From: JAJXWB01 sp964634325
GTDB taxonomy: Bacteria; Pseudomonadota; Alphaproteobacteria; Rhizobiales; Beijerinckiaceae
DNA length: 64,000 nt
Direction of reading: 5' to 3'
NCBI GenBank assembly: GCA_964634325.1
Contig: CAZWJF010000004.1
Coordinates: forward strand, 1 to 64,000
In this document: piece after piece, positions 43,497 to 52,259 of the stretch
How positions within the stretch are numbered: the stretch's first letter is position 1
Layout: every line of letters begins with the position of its first letter
Program-made: the position numbers and the translations under genes
The notes under the pieces: model-generated
The model's input: the letters and a program-made list of their open reading frames with translations, nothing else
Databases searched by the model: none
What the model was told of the DNA's origin: nothing

Positions 43497-44378
43497 CTAG
43501 AGCGGGCCGGGCGCAGGCGCTGGCGCGGCGCCCATGGCGGAAGGGGCCTTGGGCCATATGTGCGCCAAAGTGCGCTCGGTTTCCGACGTCCAGCCGGGCT
43601 TGGCCGCCTCGATCGGCGTTGGGCCCTTGCCCGGAACGACATGCACGATGCGATAGTTGCGTCGTTTGAGTTCGCGCAGCAGTTCGGGAAGCATTTCGAC
43701 CGTCGATGCGCGGGTGTCGTGCAGCAGGACGATCCCCTTGCGCGCCTTCTCGATGCGGCCGAGCAGCAGCGCCAGTTCTTCCTGCGGCGACATCGGCAAC
43801 CAGTCCGACGCCCAGAGATCGGCGCCGAACACCGTGATTCCGCGAGTGGCGAGCCAGGCGTCGAGCGCCGGCGTGTCGCCGAAGCCCGGAAACCGAAAGA
43901 AAGGCGTGCGCGGTTCGGCGCCCGCCGTCCCATAGGCGGCGCGATCGTCCGCCGCCATGCCCCTGTCGATGTCGGATCTCGCCGCAGCATCGCTCAAATT
44001 GCGCAGCGTGACGGACGGATGGCTGAAGGAATGATGGCCGACGCTGTGCCCGTCCGCGATCTCGCGCCGGACGGTCGCCGGAGCCGCTTCCGCATTGCGG
44101 CCAATGAGGAAGAAAGTCGCCTTCACGCATTCGTCGGCCAGCGCGCGGAGCGCCTTGTCGGTCGTCGGCGGATTGGGGCCGTCGTCGAAGGTCAGCACCA
44201 GCTCCTTGTCGGCGAGCGCCAGCGTGCGAGGATAGGTCTTGAGGCCGACCGGGGCCGTCCCGGCGCCGATTTCGACGGTCCGCGATGTCCCAAGCGCGTC
44301 CGGGCCGCAAGCCGCCTGCGCCGTCCCGGCAGCGAACAGCGCGGCGAGCGCGCAGAAAAACCGGTGAGCTGCGTTCAT
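43497..44378 (-). CDS. Secreted polysaccharide deacetylase (NodB-homology domain)
   Basis: Protein of 293 residues with a signal peptide (MNAAHRFFCALAALFAAGTAQA). The carbohydrate-esterase-4 motifs are present: TFDDGPNPPTT (catalytic Asp and metal Asp), HSFSHPS (metal His pair), RFPGFG and IVLLHD. Such enzymes remove N-acetyl groups from peptidoglycan or surface polysaccharides. ATG 44378 is preferred over an upstream start that lacks a signal peptide. Confidence 0.92.
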   Translation of the reverse strand: MNAAHRFFCALAALFAAGTAQAACGPDALGTSRTVEIGAGTAPVGLKTYPRTLALADKELVLTFDDGPNPPTTDKALRALADECVKATFFLIGRNAEAAPATVRREIADGHSVGHHSFSHPSVTLRNLSDAAARSDIDRGMAADDRAAYGTAGAEPRTPFFRFPGFGDTPALDAWLATRGITVFGADLWASDWLPMSPQEELALLLGRIEKARKGIVLLHDTRASTVEMLPELLRELKRRNYRIVHVVPGKGPTPIEAAKPGWTSETERTLAHIWPKAPSAMGAAPAPAPGPL

Positions 44379-44492
44379 TTCAGGTCTGGTCGTCCTCTGG
44401 CGGCGGCGGCCGGACAGGCCGCGCGCGAAAACCGTCTGCATTTTCGCGAATCTGGTCTAAGGGATCGCAAACAGCGAGCGGCGCAGGGACGC

Positions 44493-45908
44493 ATGGCTGA
44501 AAGAATCGAAGAACACGGAGCCGATACCGCCCGGTCGTGGCCATTTCGCGACGACGAAGGCGCTCCGCGCGCGGAATTCGTCGCGACGGTGGAAGACGCG
44601 ATCGCTTCTGGCGACAAGACGCGTCTGCTCGCGCTCGCCGGCGAGATGCACGAGGCCGATCTCGGCGACCTGATCGAGGCGCTGGAGCCGGAAAGCCGGC
44701 CCAAGCTGGTCGAGTTGATGGGTGGCGAGTTCGACTTCGCCGCGCTGACCGAGGTTCCCGAGCACGTCCGCGACGAGATTCTCGAGGAATTGCCGACCGA
44801 GACCGTGGCGGAAGGCGTCAGCGAGCTGGAGAGCGACGACGCCATCGCGTTGCTGGAAGACCTCGACCGCAGCGAGCAGGAGGAAATTCTCGAAGCCATG
44901 CCGGCGATCGAGCGCAGCGCGCTGCGTCGCTCGCTGGACTATCCGGACAAATCCGCCGGCCGCCTGATGCAGACGACGCTTGTCGCCGTGCCGCCCTTGT
45001 GGACGGCCGGGCAGGCGCTCGACCATCTGCGGGAGGGCGATCAGGAGGAATTGCCGGACTCGTTCTTCGAGGTGTTCGTCGTCGATCCCGGACATCGCCT
45101 GCTCGGCAACGTCTTCCTCGACAAGCTCGCGCGGACGCCGCGCTCGACGCCGCTGCAGGACATCATGCAGGACCGGCGGCGGGTGAAGGTCAGCGACGAC
45201 GAGGAAGAAGTGGCGCGGATGTTCGAGCGCTACAACATCGTCTCCGCGCCGGTCGTGGACGAAGCCGACCGTCTGGTCGGGGTGATCACCATCGACGACA
45301 TCGTCGACGTCATCCAGGAAGCGGCCGACGAGGACATCAAGGCGCTCGGCGGCGTGAGCCGCACCGAGGAACTGACCGATCCGATCTTCTCGGTCGCGCG
45401 CGGGCGGTTCGTCTGGCTGTTCGTCAACCTGCTGACCGCCTTTCTGGCGTCGTCCGTGCTCGGCATCTTTCAGGGCGAACTGCAGAAGATGGTCGCGCTC
45501 GCCATTCTGGCGCCCATCGTGGCCAGCCAGGGCGGCAACGCCGCCACCCAGACGATGACAGTCGCGGTCCGGGCGCTCGCGACGCGCGAAATGTCGCGCT
45601 CCAACGCCATGAAGATCATCCTGCGCGAGTTTCTGGTGGGCGGCCTCAACGGGCTGGCATTCGGCGTGCTGACGGGAATCGGGGCGGCGATGTGGTTTGG
45701 CCTGCCCGCGCTGGGTTTCGTCATCGCGGCCGCCATGCTGACCAATCTGATCGCGGCCGCGTTCGGCGGCATTCTGGTGCCGCTGGCGCTGGACCGGCTC
45801 AAGATCGATCCGGCCGTCTCGTCGGGCGCCTTCGTGACGACCGTGACCGACGTTGTGGGTTATTTCGCCTTTCTGAGCTTTGCGACGCTGTATTTCGGGC
45901 TAAAATGA
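44493..45908 (+). CDS. mgtE: Magnesium transporter MgtE
   Basis: Mg2+ channel of 471 residues. The N domain is an acidic helical superhelix (residues about 40-150, with LPTETVAEGVSELESDDAIALLEDL), two CBS domains follow (about 160-290, with IVSAPVVDEADRLVGVITIDDIVDVI) and a five-helix pore domain (about 305-471) with LAPIVASQGGNAATQTMTVAVRAL, where the family pore residues lie. No Mg2+ riboswitch was seen upstream. Confidence 0.95.
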   Translation: MAERIEEHGADTARSWPFRDDEGAPRAEFVATVEDAIASGDKTRLLALAGEMHEADLGDLIEALEPESRPKLVELMGGEFDFAALTEVPEHVRDEILEELPTETVAEGVSELESDDAIALLEDLDRSEQEEILEAMPAIERSALRRSLDYPDKSAGRLMQTTLVAVPPLWTAGQALDHLREGDQEELPDSFFEVFVVDPGHRLLGNVFLDKLARTPRSTPLQDIMQDRRRVKVSDDEEEVARMFERYNIVSAPVVDEADRLVGVITIDDIVDVIQEAADEDIKALGGVSRTEELTDPIFSVARGRFVWLFVNLLTAFLASSVLGIFQGELQKMVALAILAPIVASQGGNAATQTMTVAVRALATREMSRSNAMKIILREFLVGGLNGLAFGVLTGIGAAMWFGLPALGFVIAAAMLTNLIAAAFGGILVPLALDRLKIDPAVSSGAFVTTVTDVVGYFAFLSFATLYFGLK

Positions 45909-45982
45909 CGCGTCCGCCCGCGCTGAGCACAGCTTGGCCGCGCATTAACGACTCGTTACCCCGTCAGGGATAATTTGCGCCG

Positions 45983-46804
45983 ATGATGCGTATTTCGATC
46001 TTTCGCCGATCGCCGCTGCGTCTCCTGGCGGCCCTCGCGCTCACCGGCCTTGCGCTTGCGGGCTGCGGCAGCGGCCTCGATCCCCAGAGCGGACGCGCGC
46101 GGCTCAGAAATTCGATGGTCTCCTACGCGCCGACGCACAAGATCAAGCCGAGCGAAGCGCTGGACCACAGCAAGGATTTCGAGATCCACGGCATCGACGT
46201 CTCGAAATATCAGGGCACGATCGACTGGCGCGCGGTCGCCGGCAGCGACGTGCAGTTCGCCTGGATCAAGGCGACCGAGGGCGCCGACCATATCGACTCG
46301 AAATTCGAGGAGAACTGGGCTGGCGCCAAGGCCGCCGGCGTGCCGCGCGGCGCCTATCATTTCGTTTACTGGTGCCGGCCGTGGCAGGAAGAGATGGCCT
46401 GGTTCAAGCGCAACGTGCCGCGCGATCCGGACGCGCTTCCGCCGGTCCTGGACGTGGAGGCGACGCCGACGTCGCAGACCTGCAAGCGCACGATCTATCC
46501 CGAGCAGGCGATCCCCGAGATGCGGCTGATGCTTCAGGAGATGGAGCGCTACTACGGCAAGAAGCCGATCATCTACACCACGGTCGATTTCTACGAGGCG
46601 ATCCTCGCCGACGGCGCGCTGAGCGAATATCCGATCTGGGTGCGCTCGACCAAGCATCGTCCGCATGTCCGTTATGGCTCGCGCCAGTGGCACTTCTGGC
46701 AATACCAATCCGACGGAGCGGTGCCCGGCATCCAGGGCAAGGTGGATCGGAACTGTTTCCACGGCTCCGCCAAGGAATGGCAGACTTGGCTCGCCGCCAA
46801 TTGA
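45983..46804 (+). CDS. Lipoprotein glycoside hydrolase family 25 (lysozyme-like)
   Basis: Protein of 273 residues with a lipobox (ALAGC, Cys27) after a hydrophobic N terminus, so probably lipid-anchored. The GH25 fold is marked by HGIDVSKYQGTIDWRAV (catalytic region Asp), WIKATEGAD, GAYHFVYW, PPVLDVEATP (Asp-x-Glu pair) and WHFWQYQSDGAVPGIQGKVDRN. GH25 enzymes cut the glycan chain of peptidoglycan. It may remodel the cell wall. Confidence 0.92.
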   Translation: MMRISIFRRSPLRLLAALALTGLALAGCGSGLDPQSGRARLRNSMVSYAPTHKIKPSEALDHSKDFEIHGIDVSKYQGTIDWRAVAGSDVQFAWIKATEGADHIDSKFEENWAGAKAAGVPRGAYHFVYWCRPWQEEMAWFKRNVPRDPDALPPVLDVEATPTSQTCKRTIYPEQAIPEMRLMLQEMERYYGKKPIIYTTVDFYEAILADGALSEYPIWVRSTKHRPHVRYGSRQWHFWQYQSDGAVPGIQGKVDRNCFHGSAKEWQTWLAAN

Positions 46805-46837
46805 GCGAATAGCGAATAGGGAGTAGCGAATAGGGAG
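46804..46837. repeat. Short tandem repeat after the GH25 gene
   Basis: AGCGAATAGGGAG occurs at 46811-46823 and 46825-46837, preceded by a partial copy AGCGAAT at 46804, a 14-base period. Similar AT-containing repeats appear between genes in this group. The methyltransferase gene starts 45 bases later. Confidence 0.7.
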
Positions 46838-46881
46838 CAGGGCGCTCGAACCCGACCCATTCGCCATTCTCTGGTTGCCCC

Positions 46882-47724
46882 ATGATCGAAAATCAGTTCA
46901 GCCGCACGGCGCTCGGCGCGGCGCTCCATCGCGCCGCTCACCAGACGCTGGAGCGCGGGCTCGTCTTTCAGGATCCCTTCGCCTGCCCCATTCTTGGACT
47001 GACGCCGGAGGAGGCCGTCGCGCAGGAGGGCGACAGTGAGGGACGGCGGCGCATGCGGCTGTTCATCGCCGCGCGATCGCGGCTGGCCGAACGCAGGATC
47101 GCCGCGGCCGTCGCGCGGGGCGTCCGCCAGCTCGTCGTTCTCGGCGCGGGTCTCGACACGTTCGGCCTGCGCAATCCCCATGCGGCCGAAGGATTGCGCG
47201 TCTTCGAGGTCGATCATCCGGCCACGCAGGCATGGAAGCGCGAGCGCATCGCCGCGATGGGCGTCGAGGCCCCGTCGCTGACGTTTGCGCCTTGCGATTT
47301 CGAGCGCGACGATCTCGGCGAAGCCTTGGCGCGCTCCGGCGTCGACCGCGCTGCGCCGATCTTCTTCATGTGGCTCGGCGTGACGCCCTATCTCACTCGA
47401 GACGCCGCAATGGCGACCTTGCGCACGATCGCGCAAACGCCGGGCGCCGAAGTCGTGTTCGACTATACCGAGGGCGCCGAGCGCGATTCCGGCGAGGCGC
47501 AGGCCTTCCACAAGGAATTGCTCGCACGCGTCGCCGCGGCCGGCGAGCCGATCGTCGGTTTCTTCGAGCCGCAGGCGCTCGCCCGCGATCTCCACGGGCT
47601 CGGCATGACGGAGCAGGAGGATTTCAACAGCCAGGAGATCGCCGTGCGTTTCTTCGGCGTTCCGCGCGACCAGGCGCCGGGCGGCGCGGCGGGACATGTC
47701 GTCTGGGCGCGTCGGCCGTCATGA
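46882..47724 (+). CDS. Class I SAM-dependent methyltransferase, TIGR00027/LCM-like
   Basis: Protein of 280 residues. QLVVLGAGLDTFGLR is the SAM-binding motif I of the leucine-carboxyl-methyltransferase-like family, with RVFEVDHPATQAWKRERIAAMG, FFMWLGVTPYLTRDAAMATL and C-terminal FFGVPRDQ. Family members methylate carboxyl or hydroxyl groups of small molecules; the substrate here is unknown. Its stop overlaps the ATG of the aldo/keto reductase gene. Confidence 0.88.
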   Translation: MIENQFSRTALGAALHRAAHQTLERGLVFQDPFACPILGLTPEEAVAQEGDSEGRRRMRLFIAARSRLAERRIAAAVARGVRQLVVLGAGLDTFGLRNPHAAEGLRVFEVDHPATQAWKRERIAAMGVEAPSLTFAPCDFERDDLGEALARSGVDRAAPIFFMWLGVTPYLTRDAAMATLRTIAQTPGAEVVFDYTEGAERDSGEAQAFHKELLARVAAAGEPIVGFFEPQALARDLHGLGMTEQEDFNSQEIAVRFFGVPRDQAPGGAAGHVVWARRPS

Positions 47725-48539
47725 CGTTTCTCGAGGCCAATGGCGCGCGCATTCCCGCGCTCGGATTCGGCACGTGGCGCCTGACGGGAGCAAGCTGCGT
47801 CGCCGCTGTCGAGACCGCGCTGGCGGTCGGCTATCGCCACATCGACACCGCGCGCATGTATGGCAACGAGCGCGAAGTGGGCGAGGCGTTGCGCGCATCC
47901 CCTCTGCCGCGCGACGAAGTGTTCGTGACCACAAAGGTCTGGCGCGACCAGATCGGCGCGGGCGCGCTCGAGCGGTCGGCGGAAGCCAGCCTGCGCGATC
48001 TCGGCCTCGACCAGGTCGATCTCTTGCTGATCCACTGGCCGAACGATTCGATTCCACTGAAGGATTCAATTGGCGCGCTGTGCAACGCGCGCCGGCGCGG
48101 GCTGGCGCGCCGTATCGGCGTCTCGAATTTTTCGGTGGCGCTGCTGGATGAGGCGGTGCGGCTTGCGAGCGAACCGCTCGTCGCGAACCAATGCGAATAT
48201 CATCCACGGCTCGACCAGAGCGCCGTGATCGGCGCATGCAAGCGCCACGGGCTGGCCTTCGTGTCATATTCGCCGCTGGGCAAGGGCGAGTTGCTGGCCG
48301 ACCCGACGCTGACGGCGATCGCTGCGCGCCTGAACCGCAAGCCTTCGCAGATCGTCCTGCGCTGGCACCTGCAGCAGGGCGTCGTCGCAATACCGCGGTC
48401 GGGGTCGGCGCAACATATTCGCGACAATTTCGGGATATTCGATTTCGCCCTGACCGAAAACGACATGGCGGCCATATCGGCGCTGCGCAGCGCAGACGGG
48501 CGTCTGGTCGACATGGGTTGGGTCAAGTTCGATCGCTGA
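47721..48539 (+). CDS. Aldo/keto reductase
   Basis: NADPH-dependent oxidoreductase of 272 residues. The catalytic tetrad can be placed: Asp in YRHIDTARMYGNE, Tyr in the same segment, Lys in VTTKVWRD, His in LLIHWPND. The cofactor loop IPRSGSAQHIRDNFGIFDF is at the C-terminal part. The ATG overlaps the methyltransferase stop (ATGA), so the two are likely coupled. Similar to DkgA/2,5-diketo-gluconate reductases. Confidence 0.92.
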   Translation: MTFLEANGARIPALGFGTWRLTGASCVAAVETALAVGYRHIDTARMYGNEREVGEALRASPLPRDEVFVTTKVWRDQIGAGALERSAEASLRDLGLDQVDLLLIHWPNDSIPLKDSIGALCNARRRGLARRIGVSNFSVALLDEAVRLASEPLVANQCEYHPRLDQSAVIGACKRHGLAFVSYSPLGKGELLADPTLTAIAARLNRKPSQIVLRWHLQQGVVAIPRSGSAQHIRDNFGIFDFALTENDMAAISALRSADGRLVDMGWVKFDR

Positions 48540-48563
48540 AACGGCGCCGATCCGGAGGCATGT

Positions 48564-49355
48564 TTGTTCTTTTTCGTCGCGAAGACGCTCGGCGTGATGG
48601 CGCACGCCCCGCAACTATTCATCGAGTTGCTCGTCGTCGGCCTCGCTCTCCTGTGGACGCGCTGGCGCGCGGCCGGCCGCATGCTCGCGACATCGATGGG
48701 CCTCGTGCTGGCGGTGTTTTCGGTGACGCCGGCCGCCAATATCTTCGCGCGTCCGCTGGAGGATCGCTTTCCGCGGCCGACGCTGAGCGTCGCCCCGACT
48801 GGCGTCATCGTGCTCGGCGGCGCGATGGACGAAGCGGTCACCAAGCAGCGCGGCGCGCCCGCGCTCAACGATGCGGCCGAACGATTGACCGAGCCCGTCG
48901 CGTTATTGCGACGATTTCCTCAGGCGCAACTCGTTTTTTCTGGCGGCAGCGGGCGCTTTTCGCCTGCCGATCTCACCGAATCCGACGTCGCGAAAAAATT
49001 GTGGCTGTCGCTCGGCGCGCCGGAGGATCGCATGCGGTTCGAGAACCGTTCGCGCGACACATGGGAGAATGCCGTCTTCACCAAGGAACTGGTGCAGCCC
49101 AAGCCCGGCGAGCGCTGGCTGCTCGTCACGTCTGCGATGCATATGCCGCGCTCGGTCGGCATCTTCCGCAAGATCGGCTTCGACGTCATTCCCTATCCCG
49201 TCGATTATCAGACTGGCGGCGTGCCTGCGGACTTCTACGGTTTCCGCAAGCCGGCCGACGCGCTGCGCGTGCTCGAGAGCGCCTCGCACGAATGGATCGG
49301 GCTCGCAGCCTATTGGCTGAGCGGCAAGAGCGCGGCGTTTTTTCCGGGACCGTGA
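48564..49355 (+). CDS. YdcF-family (DUF218) membrane protein
   Basis: Protein of 263 residues. The best start is TTG 48564, six bases after GGAGG; the nearby ATG at 48560 is in another frame. Two N-terminal membrane helices are followed by a DUF218 domain: VIVLGGAMDEAV, LVFSGGSGRF, RFENRSRDTWENAVFTKEL, WLLVTSAMHMPRSVGIFRKIGF and PYPVDYQT. Relatives such as ElyC/SanA act in envelope polysaccharide metabolism. Confidence 0.88.
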   Translation: MFFFVAKTLGVMAHAPQLFIELLVVGLALLWTRWRAAGRMLATSMGLVLAVFSVTPAANIFARPLEDRFPRPTLSVAPTGVIVLGGAMDEAVTKQRGAPALNDAAERLTEPVALLRRFPQAQLVFSGGSGRFSPADLTESDVAKKLWLSLGAPEDRMRFENRSRDTWENAVFTKELVQPKPGERWLLVTSAMHMPRSVGIFRKIGFDVIPYPVDYQTGGVPADFYGFRKPADALRVLESASHEWIGLAAYWLSGKSAAFFPGP

Positions 49356-49409
49356 ACGGCGCGGCGAAGCGTAGCGGCCTTCATTGAGCGCCCTGCAGCG
49401 CCATCGCCC

Positions 49410-49691
49410 TCAATCGCTGCGCGGCAAACCGAGCCTGATCACGCCTTTGAAATCGTCGGGGTCGGCCGGCTTGCCCTTACGATAGATCACCAGCCGGCCC
49501 TCGCGCGCCATGCCCTTGGCGGTGTTGCGCACGCGCGGCAGCCATTTGCGCCAGCCGAGGTCGTCCTCGCCGCGCGCCTGCGCAATCGCTTTCGCGGCGT
49601 CCTCGGGCGAAATGGTCTTGCCCGCGCCACGTTCGGCGACGAGGGCGAGAATGGCGGCGGCGACGATGTCCGAATCTTGAGCGTCAGGCAT
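49410..49691 (-). CDS. DUF3253 family protein
   Basis: Small protein of 93 residues with a winged-helix appearance: IVAAAILALVAERGAGKTISPEDAAKAIA, then WRKWLPRVRNTAKGMAREGRLVIYRKGKPADPDDFKGVIRLG, the DUF3253 pattern. A DNA-binding role is suggested by the fold but is not shown. Confidence 0.85.
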   Translation of the reverse strand: MPDAQDSDIVAAAILALVAERGAGKTISPEDAAKAIAQARGEDDLGWRKWLPRVRNTAKGMAREGRLVIYRKGKPADPDDFKGVIRLGLPRSD

Positions 49692-49722
49692 GAGGCGACT
49701 TGCGCGCCCGTCACGCCTTTCG

Positions 49723-50424
49723 TCAAGCGCCGCCCGCGTCGGGATCGACGTCGCGCAGCGCCGCCAGCGCGTCGGACGCGAACTGGCGGCGGTAGATGAC
49801 GACGATGATCAAGGCCGTCGTGATCGCGAAGACGAGCGGGCCGAGAAACCAGCCGAGATAGGCGAAGGAAAAGAACAAGGCGCGCTGACCGTCGACGAAA
49901 TGGCCGCCGGCGGCGACGTTCATCGCTGCGGCGCGCGCGGCAGCGCGCTCGCGCGCTTCAGCGTCGGTGGAAGAAGCCGGCGGCGTCGCGCCGATCAAGA
50001 TCGCCGAATAGTTGAACAGGCGGTACGACCAGGCGAACTTGAAGAAGGCGTAGCCATAGATCGTCATGAGGCCGATCGCCTTGGCCTCCCACAGGCCGCG
50101 CGTCATCATCGGGGCGAACGGCAGGTCGGCGAACAGACGCATCGCGTCGTCGGTGGAGCGCAGGAGGGTCGCAGCGCCGCCGATGGCGATCAGCGACGTC
50201 GAGGCGAAGAACGCCGCGCCGTTCTGCAACGTCGACGTGATCGCCGTGTCGACGATGCGCACCTCGCGCCGGCTCATCTCGCGCATCCAGGCGAAACGCT
50301 GTTCGTGCATGAGCGCGTTGAGGCCGGGATTGGCCTTGTGCCGCAGGCGTGCGAACCACGAATAGCCGATCCAGGCGACGAGAAAAGCGACAAGGGCGGC
50401 CGCGTCGGAAGCGTAGGCGATCAT
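49723..50424 (-). CDS. DUF599 family membrane protein
   Basis: Protein of 233 residues starting at ATG 50424. Four to five membrane helices are present, with YSWFARLRHKANPGLNALMHEQRFAWMREMSRREVRIVDTAITSTLQNGAAFFASTSL, WEAKAIGLMTIYGYAFFKFAWSYRLFNY and GWFLGPLVFAITTALIIVVIYRREF-like segments typical of DUF599. Function is unknown. A far longer open frame upstream is not coding. Confidence 0.85.
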   Translation of the reverse strand: MIAYASDAAALVAFLVAWIGYSWFARLRHKANPGLNALMHEQRFAWMREMSRREVRIVDTAITSTLQNGAAFFASTSLIAIGGAATLLRSTDDAMRLFADLPFAPMMTRGLWEAKAIGLMTIYGYAFFKFAWSYRLFNYSAILIGATPPASSTDAEARERAAARAAAMNVAAGGHFVDGQRALFFSFAYLGWFLGPLVFAITTALIIVVIYRRQFASDALAALRDVDPDAGGA

Positions 50425-50505
50425 GATTCCACATCCGGTCTGCCCGGCGGCCGACGCAGTTGATTTTTGCCGCTGGCTCCCCTCAATCTGTGGCAGGAGG
50501 ACACG

Positions 50506-50925
50506 ATGGCGCAAGAGATCACGGTCGGAATCAAGAAGCTGCTGGAAGAGGCCAACGCCGAAATCGAGACGTTGACGCCGCAGCAGGCGATGGCCCTGCT
50601 TGGCCGCGACGACGTGACGATCGTCGACTTGCGCGATCCGCGCGAGATGGAGCGCGAGGGGCACATTCCCGGCACGTTTCATTGCACGCGCGGCATGCTG
50701 GAATTCTGGATCGATCCCGAGAGCCCGTACGCCAAGCCGCAGTTCAAGGAAGACAAGAAGTTCGTGTTCTTCTGCGCCGGCGGCCTGCGGTCTGCGCTGG
50801 CCGCGCACACCGCCAAGAAGATGGGGCTGAAGCCGGTCGCGCATATCGAGGGCGGCTACAAGGCCTGGAAAGAAGCGGGCGGGCCGACGGAGCCGTGGAC
50901 GCCGCGCGCGCGCAAGGGCGGCTGA
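50506..50925 (+). CDS. Rhodanese-domain protein
   Basis: Single-domain rhodanese of 139 residues. AGGAGG precedes the ATG at 50506. The family start VTIVDLRDPREMEREGHIPGTFH and the active-site loop with Cys90 in FFCAGGLRS are intact, followed by HIEGGYKAWKEAGGP. It is a probable sulfur carrier or transferase. Six bases before the GST gene, hence likely co-transcribed. Confidence 0.9.
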   Translation: MAQEITVGIKKLLEEANAEIETLTPQQAMALLGRDDVTIVDLRDPREMEREGHIPGTFHCTRGMLEFWIDPESPYAKPQFKEDKKFVFFCAGGLRSALAAHTAKKMGLKPVAHIEGGYKAWKEAGGPTEPWTPRARKGG

Positions 50926-50931
50926 GCGGCG

Positions 50932-51582
50932 ATGGGCCTCACGCTCTACATCGGCAACAAGAGCTATTCGTCGTGGTCGATGCGGCCATGGCTCTTGCTC
51001 GAACAATTCGGGATCGCGTTCGAAGAGATCGTGATCTCGCTCTATGTCGAGGGATCGAAGGAGACGATCCTGAAGACCTCGCCGTCCGGCAAGGTTCCCG
51101 CGCTCGTCGATGGCGGCACGACGGTCTGGGATTCGCTGTCGATTTGCGAATACGTCGCCGAAACTCGCCCGGACCTTGCGATCTGGCCGCGCGACAAGGG
51201 GGCGCGCGCGATGGCGCGCTCGATGAGCGCGGAGATGCATTCGTCGTTTCAGGCGCTGCGGCAGCAATGTCCGATGGTCGTGCATCGCCCGAAAGGCGCT
51301 GTCGCGTTCACGCCCGACACGCTCGCCGATATCGCGCGTATCGAAGGCATGTGGGCCGAAGCGCGCGCACGTTACGGACAGGGCGGGCCGTTCCTGTTCG
51401 GCGCGTTCAGCGCCGCGGACGCGATGTATGCGCCAGTCGTCGTGCGCTTCGACATCTACGACGTTCGGGTTTCGGCGACGACGCGCGCCTATATGGATGC
51501 GATGAAATCCTTGCCGTCATGGAAGAAATGGATGGCCGGCGCGGCAGCAGAAAGCTGGCGGATACCGCGGTTCGAATCTTGA
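50932..51582 (+). CDS. Glutathione S-transferase family protein
   Basis: Protein of 216 residues. LTLYIGNKSYSSWSMRPWLLLEQFGI is characteristic of the YfcF/YghU-like zeta-related GSTs with the SSWS active-site region; TSPSGKVPALVDG (cis-Pro) and WDSLSICEYVAE follow, then a helical domain. The substrate is not known. It follows the rhodanese gene. Confidence 0.9.
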   Translation: MGLTLYIGNKSYSSWSMRPWLLLEQFGIAFEEIVISLYVEGSKETILKTSPSGKVPALVDGGTTVWDSLSICEYVAETRPDLAIWPRDKGARAMARSMSAEMHSSFQALRQQCPMVVHRPKGAVAFTPDTLADIARIEGMWAEARARYGQGGPFLFGAFSAADAMYAPVVVRFDIYDVRVSATTRAYMDAMKSLPSWKKWMAGAAAESWRIPRFES

Positions 51583-51604
51583 TGACGCATCGGGGGAGGG
51601 CGGC

Positions 51605-52192
51605 TTGAAACACATTGCGCTCGTCGGCGCGCTCGCCGCGTCGATTGTTCTGGCCGCGGCAGCCCGCGCGGAAATGCCGGGCCTCAAGCGCGAAGTCGTC
51701 GCTGTCGCGGCGACCGGCGCGCCCAACCTGTGGCGCGTCGCGCCGGGCCTGTACCGGAGCGCGCAGCCCGACGCGCAGGGCTTTGCGGCGACGCGCCGTC
51801 TTGGCGTTCGAACCGTCGTCAATCTGCGCAATGACACGACGGACGTCCAATTCGGCGCGCGCGATTTGAATCTGGTCGACGAGAAACTCGACGCCGCCGA
51901 TCTCGCGGCCGGAGAAGAACAGATCGTCGGAGCCTTGCGGACGATCCGCCGCGCGCGTCGGCACGGCGGCGTGCTCGTCCACTGCGAATACGGCGCGGAC
52001 CGTACGGGCGCGATCATCGCGCTCTATCGGATGATCTATCAGAACTGGAGCCGTTCGCGCGCGATCACGGAGATGATCGACGGGCCGTTCGGTTTTCACA
52101 ACGTCTTCATCTTCGCGCCGCCCGGCCGCAGCATCCGCGATTACCTCGCCAACGTCGATCTCGCGCGGCTGCGTCGCAGGATCGGCGACTGA
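51605..52192 (+). CDS. Exported dual-specificity-type tyrosine phosphatase
   Basis: Protein of 195 residues from TTG 51605, which has GGGAGGG upstream. An N-terminal signal peptide (about 1-22, ending AAARAE) indicates export. The phosphatase signature VHCEYGADRTG has Cys127 and Arg133 (CX5R), and LYRSAQPDAQGF with the conserved Ser-Gln-Pro is upstream. Similar enzymes occur as periplasmic or secreted phosphatases; the target is unknown. Confidence 0.88.
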   Translation: MKHIALVGALAASIVLAAAARAEMPGLKREVVAVAATGAPNLWRVAPGLYRSAQPDAQGFAATRRLGVRTVVNLRNDTTDVQFGARDLNLVDEKLDAADLAAGEEQIVGALRTIRRARRHGGVLVHCEYGADRTGAIIALYRMIYQNWSRSRAITEMIDGPFGFHNVFIFAPPGRSIRDYLANVDLARLRRRIGD

Positions 52193-52259
52193 GGCCGTGC
52201 GGACGCGCGTTGTCTGACAGCGCCGCCGGATACAACATGGAAACGAACAGGGACGAGAC

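Noticed and set aside
49723..51285. Minus-strand frame of about 520 codons covering the GST and rhodanese genes
   Set aside because: Only its C-terminal 233 codons (DUF599) are coding; the rest is opposite two well supported genes.
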